DNA of 64,000 bases from Mesostigma viride. Taxonomy: Eukaryota > Streptophyta > Mesostigmatophyceae > Mesostigmatales > Mesostigmataceae. A program made the translations under genes and the position numbers. The stretch covers positions 1 through 64,000 of the forward strand of contig RPFO01000291.1 of the NCBI GenBank assembly GCA_009746045.1. Reading direction: 5' to 3'. The notes under the pieces were generated by a model. It was not told the origin of the DNA, searched no databases, and was given only the letters and a program-made list of their open reading frames with translations. This document shows positions 57,701-64,000 of this stretch, in pieces; within the stretch, counting starts at the first letter, position 1, and each line of letters starts with the position of its first letter.

Positions 57701-60700
57701 TATGGGGTATTGGTGGTGGACGGCGAGCACCCGCTGTGGACTAGGGAACACGACGGCAAGGAGTTGTATGGGGTATTGGTGGTGGACGGCGAGCACCCGC
57801 TGTGGACTAGGGAACACGACGGCAAGGAGTTGTATGGGGTATTGGTGGTGGACGGCGAGCACCCGCTGTGGACTAGGGAACACGACGGCAAGGAGTTGTA
57901 TGGGGTATTGGTGGTGGACGGCGAGCACCCGCTGTGGACTAGGGAACACGACGGCAAGGAGTTGTATGGGGTATTGGTGGTGGACGGCGAGCACCCGCTG
58001 TGGACTAGGGAACACGACGGCAAGGAGTTGTATGGGGTATTGGTGGTGGACGGCGAGCACCCGCTGTGGACTAGGGAACACGACGGCAAGGAGTTGTATG
58101 GGGTATTGGTGGTGGACGGCGAGCACCCGCTGTGGACTAGGGAACACGACGGCAAGGAGTTGTATGGGGTATTGGTGGTGGACGGCGAGCACCCGCTGTG
58201 GACTAGGGAACACGACGGCAAGGAGTTGTATGGGGTATTGGTGGTGGACGGCGAGCACCCGCTGTGGACTAGGGAACACGACGGCAAGGAGTTGTATGGG
58301 GTATTGGTGGTGGACGGCGAGCACCCGCTGTGGACTAGGGAACACGACGGCAAGGAGTTGTATGGGGTATTGGTGGTGGACGGCGAGCACCCGCTGTGGA
58401 CTAGGGAACACGACGGCAAGGAGTTGTATGGGGTATTGGTGGTGGACGGCGAGCACCCGCTGTGGACTAGGGAACACGACGGCAAGGAGTTGTATGGGGT
58501 ATTGGTGGTGGACGGCGAGCACCCGCTGTGGACTAGGGAACACGACGGCAAGGAGTTGTATGGGGTATTGGTGGTGGACGGCGAGCACCCGCTGTGGACT
58601 AGGGAACACGACGGCAAGGAGTTGTATGGGGTATTGGTGGTGGACGGCGAGCACCCGCTGTGGACTAGGGAACACGACGGCAAGGAGTTGTATGGGGTAT
58701 TGGTGGTGGACGGCGAGCACCCGCTGTGGACTAGGGAACACGACGGCAAGGAGTTGTATGGGGTATTGGTGGTGGACGGCGAGCACCCGCTGTGGACTAG
58801 GGAACACGACGGCAAGGAGTTGTATGGGGTATTGGTGGTGGACGGCGAGCACCCGCTGTGGACTAGGGAACACGACGGCAAGGAGTTGTATGGGGTATTG
58901 GTGGTGGACGGCGAGCACCCGCTGTGGACTAGGGAACACGACGGCAAGGAGTTGTATGGGGTATTGGTGGTGGACGGCGAGCACCCGCTGTGGACTAGGG
59001 AACACGACGGCAAGGAGTTGTATGGGGTATTGGTGGTGGACGGCGAGCACCCGCTGTGGACTAGGGAACACGACGGCAAGGAGTTGTATGGGGTATTGGT
59101 GGTGGACGGCGAGCACCCGCTGTGGACTAGGGAACACGACGGCAAGGAGTTGTATGGGGTATTGGTGGTGGACGGCGAGCACCCGCTGTGGACTAGGGAA
59201 CACGACGGCAAGGAGTTGTATGGGGTATTGGTGGTGGACGGCGAGCACCCGCTGTGGACTAGGGAACACGACGGCAAGGAGTTGTATGGGGTATTGGTGG
59301 TGGACGGCGAGCACCCGCTGTGGACTAGGGAACACGACGGCAAGGAGTTGTATGGGGTATTGGTGGTGGACGGCGAGCACCCGCTGTGGACTAGGGAACA
59401 CGACGGCAAGGAGTTGTATGGGGTATTGGTGGTGGACGGCGAGCACCCGCTGTGGACTAGGGAACACGACGGCAAGGAGTTGTATGGGGTATTGGTGGTG
59501 GACGGCGAGCACCCGCTGTGGACTAGGGAACACGACGGCAAGGAGTTGTATGGGGTATTGGTGGTGGACGGCGAGCACCCGCTGTGGACTAGGGAACACG
59601 ACGGCAAGGAGTTGTATGGGGTATTGGTGGTGGACGGCGAGCACCCGCTGTGGACTAGGGAACACGACGGCAAGGAGTTGTATGGGGTATTGGTGGTGGA
59701 CGGCGAGCACCCGCTGTGGACTAGGGAACACGACGGCAAGGAGTTGTATGGGGTATTGGTGGTGGACGGCGAGCACCCGCTGTGGACTAGGGAACACGAC
59801 GGCAAGGAGTTGTATGGGGTATTGGTGGTGGACGGCGAGCACCCGCTGTGGACTAGGGAACACGACGGCAAGGAGTTGTATGGGGTATTGGTGGTGGACG
59901 GCGAGCACCCGCTGTGGACTAGGGAACACGACGGCAAGGAGTTGTATGGGGTATTGGTGGTGGACGGCGAGCACCCGCTGTGGACTAGGGAACACGACGG
60001 CAAGGAGTTGTATGGGGTATTGGTGGTGGACGGCGAGCACCCGCTGTGGACTAGGGAACACGACGGCAAGGAGTTGTATGGGGTATTGGTGGTGGACGGC
60101 GAGCACCCGCTGTGGACTAGGGAACACGACGGCAAGGAGTTGTATGGGGTATTGGTGGTGGACGGCGAGCACCCGCTGTGGACTAGGGAACACGACGGCA
60201 AGGAGTTGTATGGGGTATTGGTGGTGGACGGCGAGCACCCGCTGTGGACTAGGGAACACGACGGCAAGGAGTTGTATGGGGTATTGGTGGTGGACGGCGA
60301 GCACCCGCTGTGGACTAGGGAACACGACGGCAAGGAGTTGTATGGGGTATTGGTGGTGGACGGCGAGCACCCGCTGTGGACTAGGGAACACGACGGCAAG
60401 GAGTTGTATGGGGTATTGGTGGTGGACGGCGAGCACCCGCTGTGGACTAGGGAACACGACGGCAAGGAGTTGTATGGGGTATTGGTGGTGGACGGCGAGC
60501 ACCCGCTGTGGACTAGGGAACACGACGGCAAGGAGTTGTATGGGGTATTGGTGGTGGACGGCGAGCACCCGCTGTGGACTAGGGAACACGACGACAAGGA
60601 GTTGTATGGGGTATTGGTGGTGGACGGCGAGCACCCGCTGTGGACTAGGGAACACGACGGCAAGGAGTTGTATGGGGTATTGGTGGTGGACGGCGAGCAC

Positions 60701-62905
60701 CCGCTGTGGACTAGGGAACACGACGACAAGGAGTTGTATGGGGTATTGGTGGTGGACGGCGAGCACCCGCTGTGGACTAGGGAACACGACGGCAAGGAGT
60801 TGTATGGGGTATTGGTGGTGGACGGCGAGCACCCGCTGTGGACTAGGGAACACGACGGCAAGGAGTTGTATGGGGTATTGGTGGTGGACGGCGAGCACCC
60901 GCTGTGGACTAGGGAACACGACGGCAAGGAGTTGTATGGGGTATTGGTGGTGGACGGCGAGCACCCGCTGTGGACTAGGGAACACGACGGCAAGGAGTTG
61001 TATGGGGTATTGGTGGTGGACGGCGAGCACCCGCTGTGGACTAGGGAACACGACGACAAGGAGTTGTATGGGGTATTGGTGGTGGACGGCGAGCACCCGC
61101 TGTGGACTAGGGAACACGACGGCAAGGAGTTGTATGGGGTATTGGTGGTGGACGGCGAGCACCCGCTGTGGACTAGGGAACACGACGGCAAGGAGTTGTA
61201 TGGGGTATTGGTGGTGGACGGCGAGCACCCGCTGTGGACTAGGGAACACGACGACAAGGAGTTGTATGGGGTATTGGTGGTGGACGGGGAGAAGGTGGAG
61301 CGCGCACTTGGGACGGTGCCCTCGCTAGCAGGCTTGGATTTGGACTTCCTGGAGGGCAAGATGCCAGGCCATGCTGCACTTGTCTCTCGCCTTAACCAGG
61401 TGGAGGGCAAGTGTGGCGTGCTCCTGAAGAAGCTTGAGGCCATCACCGCCCACACCGAGGCCCTGGCCACACAGGTCCCCAAGATAGCGGAGCAGACGGC
61501 CACCATTGCATCCCAGCCACCCCGGCAGGATGCTGGCGACCTCCCGCCGCTCTCCTACGCGGACCTGCTGCGGTCAGCGACCGCCTCCACCACCGACGCC
61601 ATCGCCACAAAGCTCCAGGAGCTGGAGGACCACCGCCAGGCCCAGCAACGGGAGGTCACCGACCGCGCTCGCCGTGAGTGCCGAGTGGTGCTACGTCGCT
61701 TCCCCCAGAAGCCGGGTGAGACGTCAACCTCTCTTGCTGACGAGCTCAAGAACCAGCTTCTTACCCTCATGGGCCTGGTAGGTGAGGTAGAACTGCGTGG
61801 GTGCCACCGCCTTCCCCACTCACGGGACAAGGCGGCCCCCCACCAGTCCTACTCACCTTCCCCTCCCCTGAGGATAAGCAGCGGTTCCTCTCTCGTCGCA
61901 AGCGGTTGCACGACCTCACCTGGACGCTGGATGACGACCTCACCCCCGCTCAGCAACAGCAGCGACGCGACCTGTGGCCGGAATACCTCCGCCATAAGCA
62001 GGACCCCCAGAAGCCCAAGGTGTACTGGAGGGGCGGGGACCTGATGATCAACCACAAGATGTAGACGCCCCCAGCGGGCTAGAATAGCAATAGCCCTAGC
62101 TTGTAACCATTGGCGTCACTGCCGCTAAGGCAGCCATGCCTAGAATGTTGCCTAGCTGTGCCAACACACCTAGTCACGTGCCGCCAACGCACGGTACACA
62201 ACCAGCCATAGCCTTAGCCTAGTCCTAGTACAGCCATGCTACGCCCTGGCTATGTTCAGATTACTTGCCCACGCTCCTTGCTATGATATGCTCACATGGG
62301 CCTTATTGCACCCACAGTTTGCCGGATCGTTAGCCTGTCCTTTTAGCTAGCCGCGCCCGATTGCAGCTGTGGCATGCCTTTGGCATGAAGGAGACTGGGG
62401 GTCTCTGCCCTTTCTCCTGTAGTGCACACACAGGGATTAAAAGCACTTCGGTGCTCCGTGACTCCCCAACGGGAGCACGAGTTTAATTAATTAATTAATT
62501 AAGATGCCAGGAATCCAGAGAAAGATCAAGGGCTTGATGGCTGGAGGATACGCGCAGTATTTAAAGAAGGAGGGCATGGACAAGTGGGAGGCCTTCTGGC
62601 CTCTTGTTCCAACTGGTGTGGCCACCGTGCCTGCTGAATGGCAGCCCTCCAAGTGGCCAACTAGAGCGGAAATCCAGGCGCTGCGGCGACCCAATCAGAG
62701 CGGAGCAGGCCCGAGTGCCACCACTGACCTGGATGCGGAAACGCGTCTAGCATTGGAGGGTGCTCGTTGCTTCGTGCCGCTGGTTGACCCCGTTGTCCAC
62801 GCGGGGCGGCCCGCTGCTGTGCGACGCGCAGAGGATGCAGCGGTCGCGCTAAAGCAAGCATCCGCTGCAGCATGGGAGGGCACACATTCCTACCGGTCCA
62901 GGGCA
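48750..62905 (+). CDS. T2: DUF7869-type transposase-like protein with a giant repeat insertion
   Basis: Exon A (open from about 48,688; likely acceptor near 48,749 or 48,786) ends at 49,087. A phase-1 GTAAGA...GCAG intron (49,088-49,427) leads to the main exon. The protein matches DUF7869 proteins: NRRNVGICGHCVLYRTLR, a long helix (ERITLERNRHLAAVRVARRE), IISLACDKIDSNKSYVPH, LHLQLDGGSENRND and HRLPRGHTHLDIDQKFGQVW. The last three carry the likely D-D-D residues of an RNase H-like fold. The C-terminal part VYLWYKFHDLLEW is followed by 160 in-frame 22-residue repeats (50,723-61,282), then EKVERALGTVPSLAGLD. The reading frame is interrupted by retroposon copy E and resumes exactly at 62,501 (KMPGIQRKIKGL, KWEAFWPLVPTG). 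Copy F cuts it off near 62,905. A possible extra intron ends in TTTTGTGTCGCAG at 50,029. Upstream exons near 48.2-48.6 kb are unresolved. Confidence 0.7.
49088..49427 (+). other. T2 phase-1 intron
   Basis: GTAAGAAG donor and TGCAATGCAG acceptor. It joins ...GISH to GAGKREPSVV with the split codon G|GC. It contains a 100-bp palindromic element. Confidence 0.75.
49184..49283. mobile_element. 100-bp MITE-like palindromic element in the T2 intron
   Basis: GTGCCTGGCAAGCC followed by an A run (49,184-49,205) is perfectly inverted at 49,263-49,283 (T run, GGCTTGCCAGGCAC), 21 bp long. The interior is GC-rich and non-coding. No target duplication could be recognised. Confidence 0.55.
50723..61282 (+). 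repeat. 66-bp coding minisatellite, 160 units
   Basis: 10,560 bp of exact 66-bp period, in frame with T2. Each unit encodes 22 residues beginning DGEHPLWTREHD and ending KELYGVLVV. Variation is tiny. The codon before KELYG is GGC (Gly) in most units, GAC (Asp) in units 1, 4, 11, 15, 30, 150, 152, 157 and 160, and AAC (Asn) in unit 2. Unit 5 has a synonymous GGG, and unit 20 ends in GCG (Ala). By eye, units 31-149 carry no Asp variant. Four of the six frames are free of stops. Copy number in the real genome depends on assembly quality. Confidence 0.97.
61358..62511 (+). mobile_element. LINE-like copy E inserted in T2, 11-bp target duplication
   Basis: Element 61,369-62,500 (1,132 bp) between two copies of AAGATGCCAGG (61,358-61,368 and 62,501-62,511). 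It is 5'-truncated within ORF1 and starts in the coiled-coil part (ALVSRLNQVEGKCG, AITAHTEALATQVPKIAEQT, KLQELEDHRQAQQREVTDRA). ECRVVLRRFPQKPGETSTSL and the DDLTPAQQQQRRDLWPEYLR end follow, with one frame change at about 61,840. The 3' UTR matches copy D and ends with a TTCG-tetraloop hairpin, a CTCCC-CAAC-GGGAG hairpin and TTAATTAATTAATTAATTAA. The upstream T2 frame reads into it. Confidence 0.92.
62442..62475 (+). other. 3'-terminal stem-loops of retroposon copy E
   Basis: AGCAC-TTCG-GTGCT (62,442-62,455) and CTCCC-CAAC-GGGAG (62,462-62,475) precede the tail. GTGCTCC and GGAGCAC can also pair over the second hairpin. Copy D has the same sequence; G and B have the shorter ACTCC...GGAGT version at the same place. 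Confidence 0.7.
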
Positions 62906-64000
62906 GCCACGAGCCACGAGCCACGAGGTAGCCATGGCTGACGGCGGAGCTCATAACTTTCACGTTTGAGCACCGAATTTAGCCGTGAATATCACAATCG
63001 CCGCGTCTTTCTACGACGCACATGCTGATATAATTTTCCGACGCTATTACGCAATATACGATGAGCAAACGCCCATCGACGCAACGCAGCCTGACGGCTG
63101 CGCTCGGCAATGAAAATACGTCTGCAGCTCCGGCTGCAGCTTCGCCATCAGCAGGGCCGGAAGGCGGTGGTGACCCTAGTCGCGCACTGGTTGTCGCCCA
63201 GCACCCTCCCGGGCTTCCTGCCTCGCCCTCAGCCTCGCCCGAGCCAAAACGCAGCCGCCCAACCGAACCAAGCTGGTCTGAGCGCGACTTTGACGTTGAC
63301 GGGTTATTTTCCACCTTCGACGGTGCCAGACCCGGCTTTTTCGACATGCCACCCATCAAGATACTGGAGCTCGTGTTTTATGGGTCATACGCCTCCATTT
63401 TCGACCTGTGCCAGCGCCTTCACAGCCATTACCGCCTCCGCCCTGGACCTGACGGCCGGTTTACTCACCGACCTGAGAACCTGGCCCGCTGGTCTCGCCC
63501 CCGTCTTCAGCTCGCCGCCCTCTTTTCCAAATGCCATCGCTATCGAGGTCCTGCAGAACACCGCGGGCCTCACCGCCCAGGCGGTGAAGGACATTGCCGC
63601 CAAGCCAGCCTCTGCTGGCCTGGCCGGCGATGCTCCTCCCATCACGACCTGGGCGGACATGCTTAAGCAGCACACCACCTCCACCACCTCCGCCGTCGCA
63701 GCCCAGCTCCAGCGGCAGACGCTTGACCTCCGCGAGGAGGCCGAGCTTGCCAAGCGCAGCCTTAACGTCATTGTCAAGAACCTCGACATGGAGGAAGGTG
63801 AGAATTCCGAGAAGCTTGCACGTGCGTTTGAGAGAGAAATTCTTAGTCGCATGGGCCTTACTGGTGAGATCGACCTGGTCGCCCACCGCCTTCCCCGCGC
63901 GCGGGGTAAGGCAGGGCCGCCCCCGCTCCTTCTCACCTTTAAGACCCCGGCGGACAAGATTTCTTTTCTCCGACGCCGCAAGCGGCTCGAGAAGACTCTC
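62906..64000 (+). mobile_element. LINE-like copy F, 5' part, runs off the window
   Basis: It begins with GAGCCACGAGCCACGAGG and the ATGGCTGACGGCGGAGCTC box inside the T2 C-terminal frame. ORF1 starts at 63,061 (MSKRPSTQRSLTAALGNENT) and stays open to about 63,540. A frame change follows, then KSLD/LREEAELAKRSLNVIVKN, EEGENSEKLARAFEREILSR, LVAHRLPRARGKAG and a KISFLRRRKRLEKT end. This is the least decayed N-terminus in the window. The 3' end and target duplication lie outside. Confidence 0.85.

Noticed and set aside
50723-61282. CRISPR-like array
   Set aside because: Units abut with no variable spacers and lie in a eukaryotic coding frame.
50567-61506. Three additional frames of about 3,560-3,610 codons through the 66-bp array
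   Set aside because: They are shadows of the repeat; only the frame continuous with DUF7869 motifs upstream and KMPGIQRK downstream is supported.

Overview
The window looks like nuclear DNA of a green alga (Viridiplantae) with a flagellated stage. Three host genes support this: a spliced gene for plastid-type SecY with an apparent transit peptide, a spliced gene for the flagellar dynein-regulatory-complex protein DRC5/TCTE1, and a spliced glycosyltransferase of family GT90. Introns are GT-AG, numerous and short to medium. I cannot name the species.

Layout. 1-4.9 kb: a 70-71 bp satellite and a 30-bp minisatellite. 4.9-7.9 kb: no recognised gene, an AT-rich patch, and a 229-bp repeat carrying a GCCGGC-rich palindrome. 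7.9-11.3 kb: a four-exon transposase-like gene (T1). 11.9-12.4 kb: fragment of a LINE-like retroposon. 12.4-13.3 kb: (ATGG)n/(GGGT)n. 13.4-14.6 kb: GT90 gene (minus). 15.2-15.5 kb: decayed PIF/Harbinger fragment. 15.6-16.9 kb: (CACACG)n, (TC)n and a long polypyrimidine block. 17.3-17.7 kb: two orphan exons. 17.9-21 kb: one retroposon nested in another. 21.6-28.1 kb: plastid SecY gene (minus, 8 exons). 28.7-37.6 kb: DRC5 gene (plus, 8 exons), divergent from SecY. 39.7-43.4 kb: two more retroposon copies, one carrying a 680-bp insertion of unknown class. 43.6-44.5 kb: 173-bp tandem repeat. 44.7-47.2 kb: PHD-like/polyglutamine gene (minus). 47.5-62.9 kb: a DUF7869-type transposase gene (T2) containing an in-frame array of exactly 160 units of 66 bp. 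T2 is cut by one retroposon with an 11-bp target duplication and ended by another.

Three observations stand out. (1) A retroposon family has an L1-ORF1-like protein but no reverse transcriptase in any copy, ends in a (TTAA)n tail preceded by a stem-loop, and makes 10-12 bp target duplications; it is probably mobilised in trans. (2) In DRC5, SecY and T1, introns repeatedly contain degenerate second copies of the preceding exon end together with its GT donor. In one DRC5 intron this boundary is repeated eight times. (3) The 10.56-kb array inside the T2 coding region is variable at its ends and nearly uniform in its middle.

Exon boundaries given here come from reading splice consensus and codon phase by eye. 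They were checked for frame continuity but not against transcripts or databases.
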